Shown: positions 1-9,045, numbered from the stretch's first letter. The stretch: DNA of 64,000 bases from G963664115 sp965216035 (GCA_965216035.1 CBDCFM010000019.1:62001-126000), one strand, 5' to 3'. Notes: generated by a model from the sequence alone, not told the origin. Made by a program: numbers and translations.

Positions 1-723
1 ACGAGGCGGGGTCGTTACGGCCGAAGGGCGTTGCGGCAAGGCACGCATGGCCTGCTCATAGCAATAGTGAACATCCCGGAAAGCGCCTTCGACATGATCC
101 TTCAGGGTTCGATCCCTGGATGAGTACCAACGGTCTGGATGAAACTGCCGGACCCGCTTCCGGTAAGCTTTCTTTACTTCTATCGATGGTGCGCTTCGGG
201 CAATCTTCAGAACCTGCCAGTAGTCTCCGCGTCCGGTGGCGGCCCGAATCTCTTTCACTTCCTCATCCAGAGACTTTGCCTCCGGAGGTCCCAGCGTCAG
301 TGAACCGGTAACGGCAAGATTGAGCATGCGTCGCAGCCACTCGCCGCCCTGTTCCAGGTGGGCTGAAACCCGCGTGTCATGGATTCTCGGGTGTTCGGGC
401 AGTAATACGGTCCAGTCTCTATATGGTTCCCAGACTCTTCGGAGAATTCGATCGTTCATTGATTCCAACGCTTCGAGCAGCACCGCAGCCCCACTTTGAA
501 GCTCAGTCGGAGGCGGTATCTCCATCGGGCTGAAGGAGAACTCCAGGAGCCCTTCTTCAAAGCACGGAAGTAGCGCATCACGAGTGGAAACAATCGTGCC
601 GTTGGAGAAATCCACGGATCGCGGACACCGTGAATACGTCAGTTCCAGTCGGCCCGTGGAATGGCTGACGATGTGGTGTCGGATCTCCCGGGCCAATTCA
701 AGGATCGTGGCCATACTGTTCAT
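1..723 (-). CDS. J-domain protein, cut off by the window edge
   Basis: Reading the minus strand from an ATG at 723 gives 241 uninterrupted codons that run off the left edge, so the C-terminus is missing. Residues about 165-205 form a J-domain: a YWQVLKI start, the helix KKAYRKRVRQF, and the HPD tripeptide that stimulates Hsp70 ATPase activity. The first 160 residues are unlike DnaK partners I recognise; the opening stretch (LELAREIRHHIVSHSTGRLEL) resembles the start of small regulatory domains of the DUF4388 type, which is a weak inference. An in-frame TGA lies six codons upstream, so the start is at 723 or at a second ATG at 714. No Gly/Phe region or zinc fingers are visible, so this is not a classic DnaJ. 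It is divergent from ligA. Confidence 0.75.
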   Translation of the reverse strand, partial: MNSMATILELAREIRHHIVSHSTGRLELTYSRCPRSVDFSNGTIVSTRDALLPCFEEGLLEFSFSPMEIPPPTELQSGAAVLLEALESMNDRILRRVWEPYRDWTVLLPEHPRIHDTRVSAHLEQGGEWLRRMLNLAVTGSLTLGPPEAKSLDEEVKEIRAATGRGDYWQVLKIARSAPSIEVKKAYRKRVRQFHPDRWYSSRDRTLKDHVEGAFRDVHYCYEQAMRALPQRPSAVTTPPR

Positions 724-862
724 ATCGGCGTTGGAGGGAATTCAAACAGGTAAAACTGACGATGAACAAACGCAAATTCCACAACGAACCCGGTACGAGG
801 GGCCTTCCCGACCAGACCCCTGGCAGTGCACTGAAAAAGCCAAGCACCACTTTTTCAACAAC

Positions 863-892
863 GCCATCCGAGAATTGTGATGCTCGGATGGC
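863..892. terminator. Strong hairpin between the J-domain gene and ligA
   Basis: GCCATCCGAG at 863-872 pairs perfectly with CTCGGATGGC at 883-892 around a 10-base loop. There is no long T run, so it is only a possible terminator. It forms part of a short repeat also seen near 8165. Confidence 0.4.
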
Positions 893-1024
893 TCTCACTT
901 TCAATCGCTGACAGCCGTCGAAGTTGGCCCCACATCCAGTAGCTCGTGCTGGCTGTCGAAAAACGAGAGTTTGTCCCCAGCCGGCCAGTGACCGCAAGTT
1001 GGGGTATAAATAGAGTCTGCAACA

Positions 1025-2995
1025 ATGGACACACATGGCAGGCGCATCGAAGAGTTGCGGGATCAGATTCGGGGGCATGAATACCGCTACTTCGTCCAGA
1101 ACGACCCCTCGGTCTCCGACTATGAATTCGACGAACTCGTAAGGGAACTCCAGCGCCTGGAGCAGGAACACCCGGAGCTGATCACTCCGGACTCCCCAAC
1201 CCAGCGCGTCGGAGAACAGGTTAGCGGGAACTTTCCAGGTCATACCTTTGAGCAGCCGATGCTGAGCCTCGAAAACGCGTATTCGTTCGAGGAACTCAGG
1301 GACTGGAACCGGCGTGTCCGGGAACGTCTGTCCCGGGGCGTGATTGATTACATCGTTGAGCTGAAGATCGATGGCCTGAGCGTTAATCTCGTATACAAAG
1401 GCGGACGTCTGGAGATGGGCGTCACGCGAGGTGATGGTCGGAGTGGAGAGGTCGTGACGGCAAATGTGCGTACGATCCGATCCATTCCATTGCGGTTGAG
1501 GGAACCTGTCTCCATCGAGGTGCGTGGGGAGGTTTTTCTGGGCCGGGTCACGTTCGCGCACCTTAACGAAGAGCGAGATAACCTTGAACTGTCACGATTT
1601 GCCAATCCGCGGAATGCTGCCGCCGGTTCGCTGCGACAGGTAGACCCGGCACTGGTTGCCAAACGCCCACTCGACTTTTTTGCGTATACGCTCCTACCGC
1701 GAGGATCGTCTCAGGGAGCAGACCTCGAGCGACTTTCCCGCCTTGGATTCAAGGTTAATCCGAATTGGGTTCGAGCGGACTCCCTCGATGAGGTCATTGC
1801 GTTCTACCAGCGTTGGGAGTCCGAGCGCGACGGACTGGACTACGAGATCGATGGGCTCGTCGTAAAGGTGGATTCCACATCTCTCCAGGAAGAACTTGGA
1901 GCGACAGCGAAGGCTCCACGGTGGGCGATTGCTGCCAAGTTCCCCGCCCGGCAGGCGACGACGCGGCTGGTTGATATCCGAATACAAGTCGGCCGCACCG
2001 GCGCTCTGACACCGGTTGCTGAACTTGAAGCCGTGGAGGTGGGGGGAGTCACTATCCGCAACGCGTCCCTGCACAACGAAGACGAGATTGAGCGGCTGGG
2101 CGTCTCAATTGGCGATCGCGTCCTGATCGAACGCGGTGGGGATGTGATTCCCAAAGTGATTAAGGTTGTCGAGCCGGCTCCCGATCGGACAGCGTTCACG
2201 ATGCCGGAGCGGTGCCCCGTCTGTCAGAGTCATGTTTTCCGCGAGGACGGAGAGGTGCTCCGCCGCTGTTTGTCTCAGACCTGTCCGGCGAAAGTCAAGG
2301 AGGCTTTCCTTCATTGGGCTTCCCGGAAGGCCATGAATGTCGATGGCCTCGGCGAGCGGCTCGTCGATCAGTTGGTCGACGGAGGCATCGTCAAGGACGT
2401 TTCTGATCTGTTCGAGCTCAAGACTGAGCAGCTGGAGTCGCTCGAAAGAATGGGCGAGAAGTCCGCCGGAAATCTCCTCAGGGAAATCGAAGCCAGCCGT
2501 AAGCTCCCTCTCAACAGGGTTATTTACGGGATGGGTATCCGCCACGTCGGTGAGCGTACAGCACGGATCCTTGCCGAGTATTTCCATTCGATGGTCCGTA
2601 TGATGGAAGCATCGCAAGCCGAACTGGAACAGGTTCCCGAAATCGGCCCGATTGTAGGGGAAACGGTATATCGCTTCATGAGGGAGCCACACAACCGAGA
2701 GCTGATTGCGCGCTTAAATAGCTTCGGACTGCAAATGGAATCCACGGGTCCACCGCCCGATCGGCCTGAGCAGGTATTCGCCGGTCAAACCTTCGTCGTC
2801 ACCGGTACACTCGAGGACATGACGCGCGAAGAAGCGAAACAGATGATCGAGGGCCGGGGAGGACGGGTCACTTCTTCGGTGACGCAGAAGACGGATTTTG
2901 TCGTGGCGGGCGCTGATCCGGGATCCAAGATTGAGAAAGCGGCGAAGCTTGGCACACGGGTATTAGATGAGGCTGAGTTCCGCCGGATGTTATAA
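1025..2995 (+). CDS. ligA: NAD-dependent DNA ligase
   Basis: LigA seals nicks during replication and repair, using NAD as the AMP donor. The 656-residue length is normal. The adenylation domain carries KIDGLS with the AMP-accepting Lys at about residue 114. An OB-fold follows, then a four-Cys zinc finger (CPVC...CLSQTC, about 396-420), helix-hairpin-helix repeats around GMGIRHVGERTA, and a C-terminal BRCT domain beginning FAGQTFVVTGTLEDM. The ATG at 1025 has only a weak ribosome site, but the N-terminus matches the family Ia domain (YRYFVQNDPSVSDYEFDEL). A TATAAA at 1005-1010 is a plausible -10 box. The downstream VWFA gene starts 25 bases after the stop. Confidence 0.98.
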   Translation: MDTHGRRIEELRDQIRGHEYRYFVQNDPSVSDYEFDELVRELQRLEQEHPELITPDSPTQRVGEQVSGNFPGHTFEQPMLSLENAYSFEELRDWNRRVRERLSRGVIDYIVELKIDGLSVNLVYKGGRLEMGVTRGDGRSGEVVTANVRTIRSIPLRLREPVSIEVRGEVFLGRVTFAHLNEERDNLELSRFANPRNAAAGSLRQVDPALVAKRPLDFFAYTLLPRGSSQGADLERLSRLGFKVNPNWVRADSLDEVIAFYQRWESERDGLDYEIDGLVVKVDSTSLQEELGATAKAPRWAIAAKFPARQATTRLVDIRIQVGRTGALTPVAELEAVEVGGVTIRNASLHNEDEIERLGVSIGDRVLIERGGDVIPKVIKVVEPAPDRTAFTMPERCPVCQSHVFREDGEVLRRCLSQTCPAKVKEAFLHWASRKAMNVDGLGERLVDQLVDGGIVKDVSDLFELKTEQLESLERMGEKSAGNLLREIEASRKLPLNRVIYGMGIRHVGERTARILAEYFHSMVRMMEASQAELEQVPEIGPIVGETVYRFMREPHNRELIARLNSFGLQMESTGPPPDRPEQVFAGQTFVVTGTLEDMTREEAKQMIEGRGGRVTSSVTQKTDFVVAGADPGSKIEKAAKLGTRVLDEAEFRRML

Positions 2996-3020
2996 TTCTG
3001 AGGTATTCTGTCCGAGGTCT

Positions 3021-3980
3021 ATGACGAAGAAATCCGCCATTCTGTTAATCACAGCCATGCTGTGGCTCAGCCATCCCGTGCTTTCGGAGACGCGGTCCGC
3101 CCAGCTGCCTGCGGGTGCAATCGGCGATGTAGGCGAGGAACAGACGATCACGGTCGATGTCGACCTGGTCAACGTGTTTTTTACTGTGACCGATCGGAGG
3201 GACGAACTGTTTACGGGACTGACCCGGGACGACTTTCGTGTTTACGAGGACGACGTTCTCCAGACGATAACCAACTTCGATTCCGAAACCGACCTTCCGT
3301 TGACTATCGCTCTTCTTGTGGATACCAGCGGCAGTATTCGCGATAGGCTTCGCTTTGAACAGGAAGCCGCGATCGAGTTTTTTTACTCAACGATCGAACG
3401 GAGAAGAGATCGTGGGATGCTCGTCTCATTCGATTCTGGAGTGGACCTGATACAGGATTTTACCGACAATCCCGAAACGCTGGCTGACGGCGTCCGGAAG
3501 ATTCGCGCCGGCGGGGGTACGTCCCTCTATGATGCGATCTATCTGTCGATCAGCGAGAAGATGGTATTGGAGCCTGAAGGCAGGCGCGTGATGATCGTGA
3601 TCAGTGACGGCGACGACAATGCCAGCCGTTTTTCGATGACCGAAACCCTCGAAGAAGCCCAGAGAAACAACGTAGCCATTTACACGATCAGCACCAACTC
3701 CTCGGCGAACTTCGAGACCCGTGCACAGCGCCGCGGCGATGAAACCCTGGAGATCTTTGCAGAAGAGACCGGTGGGCAGGCCTTCTTTCCTCTCAGGATC
3801 GAGCAACTGGCCATTACATTTCAGAACATCAGCGAGGCCCTGCGCTCACAGTACACGCTGACTTACAGCCCCACCAACCTGGCCCGGACTGGCAGTTACA
3901 GGGAAATACGACTCGAACCCATTGACGACGACTATGAAGTGAAAGCCCGGCGGGGTTACTACTCTCCGCGGGATGATTAG
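3021..3980 (+). CDS. Secreted VWFA-domain protein (acidobacterial type), copy 1
   Basis: A 319-residue protein with a Sec signal peptide (MTKKSAILLITAMLWLSHP) followed by a short VDVDLVNVFFTVTD strand region and a von Willebrand A domain. The metal-binding MIDAS motif is intact (DTSGS at about residue 100), and VISDGDDN is the second conserved site. The C-terminus ends RRGYYSPRD, typical of the VWFA-related family abundant in Acidobacteriota. Function in that family is unknown; adhesion or extracellular scaffolding is usually guessed. The ATG at 3021 is chosen because it places the signal peptide at the N-terminus; an in-frame codon at 2967 overlaps ligA. Two relatives lie at 13005-14880. Confidence 0.88.
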   Translation: MTKKSAILLITAMLWLSHPVLSETRSAQLPAGAIGDVGEEQTITVDVDLVNVFFTVTDRRDELFTGLTRDDFRVYEDDVLQTITNFDSETDLPLTIALLVDTSGSIRDRLRFEQEAAIEFFYSTIERRRDRGMLVSFDSGVDLIQDFTDNPETLADGVRKIRAGGGTSLYDAIYLSISEKMVLEPEGRRVMIVISDGDDNASRFSMTETLEEAQRNNVAIYTISTNSSANFETRAQRRGDETLEIFAEETGGQAFFPLRIEQLAITFQNISEALRSQYTLTYSPTNLARTGSYREIRLEPIDDDYEVKARRGYYSPRDD

Positions 3981-4042
3981 CTCCCGAACGTGGATGTGAT
4001 GGGTAACAGGTGACGGGCAGGATTCAGCGAACGCTTAACCCC

Positions 4043-5059
4043 TCACTTTGAATTTCCTTTCTGCTCTACCTCGAGTTTTCGAACCTTCACTCCAGCTTCT
4101 TCGAACAAATTAAATGCGCTGTCATTGAGAGGGTAATCCTGGTTGTAAATGACGGCAGAAATTCCGGAATTGATGATCATCTTTGCGCAAAGCAGGCAGG
4201 GGGCGAATGTGCTGTATATCGTCGAGTCTGACAGCCCCACACCATGGTAGGCGGCTTGCACGATTGCGTTTTCTTCTCCGTGTGAGCAGAGACACTGGTT
4301 CAGGCTCGATCCCGAAGTAGCCAGGCTGTTGCATCGGGGACAGCCGCCCTCGTTGCAGTTTCGAGTACCACGGGGCGTGCCGTTGTATCCCGTTGAGATG
4401 ATTCGTTTCTCTCTTACGATGATCGCCGCGACCTTCCGTTTTAGGCAGTTCGACCGTGAGGCGGCAACCTTCGCGATGTTCATGAAGTATTGATCCCAGC
4501 CAGGCCGGGGAACCTCCCGAAGCACCTGCAAAAGCAGCAGATCGGTGGAGTTGTGCAGAGCTTCGAGCGTGCTGTTGTTCTCGATTGAATGATCGACGAG
4601 CGCTGCGACCTGTCGGAGGTTCTGGGCGTGGGCATCGCCTTGGGCCTCTCTTTCTTCGAGCGCTAGAAAGTCGTCGTAACTTTGGGGGTCGCTTTCGCGA
4701 TTCCGACTGTGTATGCGTTGAAATCGGATGTCGGGGGCCGCATCAACGAGAACCAGTCTGAAATGCCCACCGGACCGGAGCACTTCGACCTCGGCAGGAT
4801 TTCGGATGGAGTCTATAACGGTGTTGGCGTTGTCGTCGATTCTTTCCAGAATTCTCTGGGCCAGTACGGCGAAGCCGTATCGTTGGCGCAGGTCATTGCC
4901 GGTCTGGATCAGGTTTTCACGACTCGGTTCATCACCACGTGAACGGATCTCATTCCGAATGACGTCCGAGAGCGATTGGTAGAGGAAGCTCTTGCTCGTC
5001 AGGTAGCTCGCCACTTCACCTTTGCCGCCACCGTTTGGCCCCGTCAAACCGATCAGCAT
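4043..5059 (-). CDS. P-loop kinase-like / dCMP deaminase fusion
   Basis: A 338-residue two-domain protein. Residues 1-180 look like a nucleotide-kinase fold: a P-loop-like GPNGGGKGE that has Gly where Ser/Thr is normal, then VIDSIRNPAEVEVLR, as in dephospho-CoA-kinase-like proteins. Residues 185-330 are a zinc cytidine/dCMP deaminase: TGYNGTPR, a CNEGGCPRC knot, HGE at 260-262 (canonically HAE) and PCLLC at 287-291. The same order occurs in yeast Dcd1 and in bacterial anti-phage dCTP deaminases such as AvcD. dCMP deamination to dUMP is the simplest role; a defence role is possible. The start has AGGAGG 13 bases upstream. It stands alone, next to a repeat element. Confidence 0.85.
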   Translation of the reverse strand: MLIGLTGPNGGGKGEVASYLTSKSFLYQSLSDVIRNEIRSRGDEPSRENLIQTGNDLRQRYGFAVLAQRILERIDDNANTVIDSIRNPAEVEVLRSGGHFRLVLVDAAPDIRFQRIHSRNRESDPQSYDDFLALEEREAQGDAHAQNLRQVAALVDHSIENNSTLEALHNSTDLLLLQVLREVPRPGWDQYFMNIAKVAASRSNCLKRKVAAIIVREKRIISTGYNGTPRGTRNCNEGGCPRCNSLATSGSSLNQCLCSHGEENAIVQAAYHGVGLSDSTIYSTFAPCLLCAKMIINSGISAVIYNQDYPLNDSAFNLFEEAGVKVRKLEVEQKGNSK

Positions 5060-5617
5060 TCCTCAATAGCCTCCTGTCACTCCGGCTATCGTACTATCAA
5101 AGAGGGGGATAGACTAGCAGCCCGTGGCGGAAGTCTCGAGGGCCGCGTTACGGCCAAACGGGGCCGGATTCTAGGAGGCGACGAGGCGCCGGCCCGAAGC
5201 CGCGAAGACGAGACAATGCTCTTTCATTGGGAGGAGTCGGCGACAACGAAGACGGCCCCGTTTCGCCGTAACCCTTTGGGCGCAGGGGGGTCAGGCCGCA
5301 GGCTTTGTCCGGCATTGTTAAGGCCGGTCACGATGAAAAGACGGCGCCCGCGGCCTCGGATTCAAACCTCGGTGTCCGCTCCTCACTTCGCGCCTGCAAC
5401 CCGAAGACCCCTGCGCGCGGCCCTCGAGACTTCCGCCACGGGCTGCTACCGAAGCCCCGAAACCGAAACCTCAGGTGGCTGTCAATGAGATCCGATATTC
5501 GCTGAGCTACACCCAGCTCCTTCGTTCTTGTCCTTGTTCGGCGTCATTCAGTACAATTTCGTATACGTTCGACAGACGGAATAAGTTGTGTTCCTTCAAA
5601 CTGGCAGGTGCCCCTCT
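5060..5617. other. Intergenic region holding repeat copy 1
   Basis: No gene is supported here. The stretch contains the inverted-repeat element (5115-5448), then about 170 bases leading to the PIG-L gene. GCTGAGCTACACCC at 5501-5514 is the complement of a typical tRNA 5' D-arm sequence, which suggests a decayed tRNA fragment. Open frames across the element are not convincing genes. Confidence 0.6.
5115..5448. repeat. Terminal-inverted-repeat element, copy 1
   Basis: A 334-bp intergenic unit bounded by perfect 33-bp inverted repeats: 5115-5147 (starting TAGCAGCCCGTGGCGG) and 5416-5448 (its exact complement). A related copy in the opposite orientation lies at 44716-45125. No transposase is encoded. 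One reading frame stays open through both copies and shares words such as GRVTAKRGRILGG and EESATTKTAPFRRNP. It may be a non-autonomous transposon or a palindromic repeat family. Its right flank holds a 14-base tRNA-like fragment (5501-5514, minus strand). Confidence 0.8.
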
Positions 5618-8158
5618 ATGAAATCAAGATTGTTCCTCACCTTCTTCCATGCCCTCTTGGTCGTATCGCCGGCGGTATCTGCGGCTGAAATTCCCGAAGA
5701 CCGTGGATTGTCCGGCCTCAAACAGGCGTTGGATCGGCTGGACGTAGTGTCCAGTGTGCTGCATACGGGCGCTCATCCTGATGACGAAAACAGTTCCATG
5801 CTGGCGTGGCTGTCACGCGGGGAAGGCGCGCGGACGGCGTATCTTTCGGCGACCCGCGGCGAAGGAGGCCAGAATCTGCTGGGTACGGAACTCTTCGAAG
5901 CGCTGGGTGTCATCCGAACAGAGGAACTTCTTGCGGCGCGCGAGTTCGATCGCGCTGAACAGTTTTTTACCCCCAACTATGAGTTCGGGTTTTCGAAGAC
6001 CGCCCTCGAAACGCTTGAGAAGTGGGGCGAGGCCGCTCTGGTCGGCGATTTTGTTCGCGTCATCCGTCAGTTCAGGCCCGAGGTGATCATCTCCCGTTTT
6101 TCGGGAACGCCTGTCGACGGCCACGGCCACCACCAGGCGGCTGGCTTCGCGACGATGGAAGCGTTCCACGCGGCTGCTGATCCGAACCTGTATCCCGAGC
6201 ATGGCCAGAGCTGGCAGGCCAGGAAACTCTACATGTCAACTCGCGGTGGAGGCGACCCCACTGCGGTGGGCGATGTTCGAATCAACGTGGGCGAGTATGG
6301 CGCCGCGCTGGGACGTTCCTATCACGAAGTCGCCATGGAAGGCCGCAGCCTGCATCGGACGCAGTCCATGGGCGCGGCCCGGGAACGAGGGCCCCGCTTT
6401 ACCAGCCTCGACCTAGTCGAGCAAGTCGTGCCCGGCGACGCCGGAGATCCGATTTTCAATGGGACCACTCACAAGCTGCTCGATCTGGTGAATTTGGACC
6501 CATCGCTGCGGATTGACCTGGAAGCGCTCCAGGCCGACATTGAAGCGATTCGCGGCAAGGTGACGCTTGATGAACCGGCGGCAATTTTGGGTGACCTGGT
6601 TCGGGCGCTCGGGAGACTTGAGGATATTCGGCTGGAGACGCGTGTTGAACACGTCGACTTTCTGCTCGCCATCAAGGAGGCGGACTTTCACGAGGCCGCA
6701 TGGTTGGCTGCCGGCGTCAGCGTTGAACTGCTGGCGTCGGACGACGCCCTCGTTCCGGGTCAGGAGTTCGAGCTGGTGATCGCGGTCACCAACAATGGAC
6801 CGCTTGATTTCTCTGAGGTGCGGACTGGGATCGATTTTCGCGAAGGCTGGGAGACGAACCGTGTCCTGACGCCGGTGGAAGTTGCCTCCGGCGCGCGAGT
6901 CGAACAGAGTATAACCGTGAGGGCAGCGCCTGAGGCCTCGTTTACGCAACCCTACTGGTTGCGGGAGTCGCGGACCATCGACCGCTTTGCCTGGCCGGAA
7001 GGCGACCCTGCCACATTGCCGTTCGAGCTCCCGTTGATGCCAGCTAGGACCGAGATAGATTTTGAAGGGGGGACATTCGTCATCCCAGGTCACGCTGAAT
7101 ATCGTTATGTCGACGATGTGCTCGGTGAGCGGCGAAGTCTAGTGAGTGTAGTTCCAGAGGTTTCGGTCCAGTTGGCACCGGAAGGCGCGGTAGTACCCCT
7201 TTCCGGGGCCCGCGAAAAGGAATTCGTCGTAACCCTTCACAATCAAGCGCCGTCGGGAGGAACGGCCCAAGTCCGGTTGACGCTACCCGACGGTTGGACG
7301 GCGACACCAGCTTTGGAAATCGTTCAGTTCAACAGGCCCGGTGAAACCGTTGTGGTTCCCTTCATCGTCAACGTGCCAGCCGAGGCCGGGCAATTTGAAG
7401 TGGTTGCATCGGTCGAAATGGCCGGTAGTTCCTATGAACTCGGTTACAGTGTGATCGCCTATCCGCATATCGAGACGCGGCGCATCTATTCACACGCGAT
7501 GTCTCGTGTGACGGTTTTCCCCCTCGAAACCCGCGTTAGAAATGTGGGTTATATCGAGGGTGCAGGGGACCGTGTCGCTGACTCGTTCCGGCAGCTTGGC
7601 ATCCCGGTGTCGTTCTTGACGGCCGACGATCTTTCCCGTGGCGACCTGTCCGCATACGATACGATTGTCCTGGGCATTCGGGCTTATGCCGTGCGCGAGG
7701 ATCTAAAGGCGTACAACCCGCGTCTGCTCGACTATGTGGAATCGGGCGGAACCGTGATCGTCCAGTACAATACGTATCAGGCCCTGGAAGATGGCTATGC
7801 GCCATACCCATTTTCGATCAACCGTCCCCACGACCGTGTGACGGTGGAAGACGCCCCGGTCACCTTTGTTGAGCCCGACCACCCGATGCTTAACTTTCCC
7901 AACACGATTTCGGAAGCCGATTTCGAAGGGTGGGTCCAGGAGCGCGGGCTTTACTTTATGGGTGATTGGGACGAGCGCTACACGCCCATCCTGGGGTCGA
8001 ACGATCCGGGGGAAGAGCCCAAGCTCGGTGGCATGATGGTCGCGGAAATCGGAAGAGGCCGTTGGGTGTATACGGGATACGCGTTCTTCCGGCAACTGCC
8101 CGCGGGCGTTCCTGGAGCGTACCGGCTCTTCGCCAACATGATCAGTCTGGGGAATTAG
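5618..8158 (+). CDS. Secreted PIG-L family deacetylase with extra C-terminal domains
   Basis: An 846-residue exported protein starting MKSRLFLTFFHALLVV (signal peptide). The LmbE/PIG-L catalytic domain covers about residues 40-290: the zinc motif AHPDDE near residue 57 and a distal HGHHQAAG. These enzymes are zinc hydrolases that remove acetyl from N-acetyl sugars or related substrates. Residues about 370-610 look like two beta-sandwich domains of the NEW3/NPCBM-associated kind (VTNNGPLDFSEV; VTLHNQAPSGGTAQVRLTLP). The last 200 residues (DTIVLGIRAYAVRE, GGTVIVQYNT) resemble a class I glutamine-amidotransferase/ThuA fold. The natural substrate is unknown; an extracellular glycan is likely. The ATG at 5618 is preferred over a GTG at 5588 because it begins the signal peptide. 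Confidence 0.88.
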   Translation: MKSRLFLTFFHALLVVSPAVSAAEIPEDRGLSGLKQALDRLDVVSSVLHTGAHPDDENSSMLAWLSRGEGARTAYLSATRGEGGQNLLGTELFEALGVIRTEELLAAREFDRAEQFFTPNYEFGFSKTALETLEKWGEAALVGDFVRVIRQFRPEVIISRFSGTPVDGHGHHQAAGFATMEAFHAAADPNLYPEHGQSWQARKLYMSTRGGGDPTAVGDVRINVGEYGAALGRSYHEVAMEGRSLHRTQSMGAARERGPRFTSLDLVEQVVPGDAGDPIFNGTTHKLLDLVNLDPSLRIDLEALQADIEAIRGKVTLDEPAAILGDLVRALGRLEDIRLETRVEHVDFLLAIKEADFHEAAWLAAGVSVELLASDDALVPGQEFELVIAVTNNGPLDFSEVRTGIDFREGWETNRVLTPVEVASGARVEQSITVRAAPEASFTQPYWLRESRTIDRFAWPEGDPATLPFELPLMPARTEIDFEGGTFVIPGHAEYRYVDDVLGERRSLVSVVPEVSVQLAPEGAVVPLSGAREKEFVVTLHNQAPSGGTAQVRLTLPDGWTATPALEIVQFNRPGETVVVPFIVNVPAEAGQFEVVASVEMAGSSYELGYSVIAYPHIETRRIYSHAMSRVTVFPLETRVRNVGYIEGAGDRVADSFRQLGIPVSFLTADDLSRGDLSAYDTIVLGIRAYAVREDLKAYNPRLLDYVESGGTVIVQYNTYQALEDGYAPYPFSINRPHDRVTVEDAPVTFVEPDHPMLNFPNTISEADFEGWVQERGLYFMGDWDERYTPILGSNDPGEEPKLGGMMVAEIGRGRWVYTGYAFFRQLPAGVPGAYRLFANMISLGN

Positions 8159-8164
8159 CAGGAC

Positions 8165-8232
8165 GCTGAAGAAGCCTGCATTTCTTTGTCGGCGGCTTTT
8201 TCGGCAACGCCGTCCGAGAAGTGCGATTCGAC
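8165..8232. repeat. Short hairpin repeat, second copy
   Basis: CTGAAGAAGCC ... GGCTTTTTCGGCAACGCC followed by GTCCGAGAAGTGCGAT. It matches the 833-890 region in order and spacing (CTGAAAAAGCC ... CTTTTTCAACAACGCC and ATCCGAGAATTGTGAT). GAAGAAGCC can pair with GGCTTTTTC. It may act as a terminator for the PIG-L gene or belong to a dispersed palindromic repeat family. Confidence 0.5.
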
Positions 8233-8283
8233 TTTAACCATGAACTGTAATGGGAGATCCACTCCGACGGTCGAGATGGTAAT

Positions 8284-9033
8284 ATGAATTATATGAATCC
8301 GAGACTCTTGCTATTGACAGTCCTTGTCTTCGGTGTCGGGACTTGGGGCGAGTCGCAGGTTTCCCGGATCAATCGATTCGAGATTCTCGGTACTCTCGTC
8401 GCCGACAATGCAGCAGCCCGTGTTGCGATGCCGTTTGGTGATCAAGGATTGCGCTTGTCTCAAACTGGAGAGATCGACGAGGACAGGCTGATCGATGAAC
8501 TGAGGAAAGAGGGGAGTTCCATAATCGTGGGACAGGTGGTGACGATTACGGCAATCGAATTCGATGACGACGCGATCGAAGTGGAACTCGACGGGGGAGG
8601 GAAGACCAAACGAAGCTTTTTCGATCGCCTGGAGGTCGGTATCGGCAGTAGCACACGACCGGTCACCGATGGCCCGGCTGGGGCCAAAGGATCGAAGATC
8701 GTTTTGCGTTTCGATGACAAGGCCCCCGCCATTTTAACTCCCGACGATTTGCGGGCGTATCTCGCACCGGTTCTCGATTTTGATAAGCAGAATTTCATGG
8801 ATTCCGGTATCGAATCTCTTCCGGAAGAGTTTCAGGAAGCGGTCGTCGCTAACGAAGCCAAGATCGGCATGGACCGGTCCACTGTGCTGATGGCGAGGGG
8901 ACGTCCTGACGACAAGGTTTGGGAAACTGTCAATGGGGCAGAGCGCGAGGACTGGATCTATTACAAGAGAGGTCTGGGCGCCGACTTCATCACGTTCGAA
9001 GGCAACATCGTAATTCGGATCATTCAACACTGA
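8284..9033 (+). CDS. Secreted protein of unknown function with a BamE/SmpA-like tail
   Basis: A 249-residue protein with an N-terminal signal (NPRLLLLTVLVFGVGTWG). I do not recognise the central region, which is acidic and beta-rich (about residues 35-165). Residues about 185-245 contain AKIGMDRSTVLMARGRPDDK followed by EDWIYY and a final strand, which follows the pattern of the small BamE/SmpA lipoprotein fold; that is a loose similarity. There is no lipobox cysteine. Starts at 8284 and 8293 are both possible. It sits alone between the PIG-L gene and hemW. Confidence 0.7.
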   Translation: MNYMNPRLLLLTVLVFGVGTWGESQVSRINRFEILGTLVADNAAARVAMPFGDQGLRLSQTGEIDEDRLIDELRKEGSSIIVGQVVTITAIEFDDDAIEVELDGGGKTKRSFFDRLEVGIGSSTRPVTDGPAGAKGSKIVLRFDDKAPAILTPDDLRAYLAPVLDFDKQNFMDSGIESLPEEFQEAVVANEAKIGMDRSTVLMARGRPDDKVWETVNGAEREDWIYYKRGLGADFITFEGNIVIRIIQH

Positions 9034-9045
9034 GACGGCGGCTTT

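Noticed and set aside
698..1561. 287-codon minus-strand frame over ligA
   Set aside because: It lies antisense to a clear ligA, lacks any family signal and reflects codon bias of the real gene.
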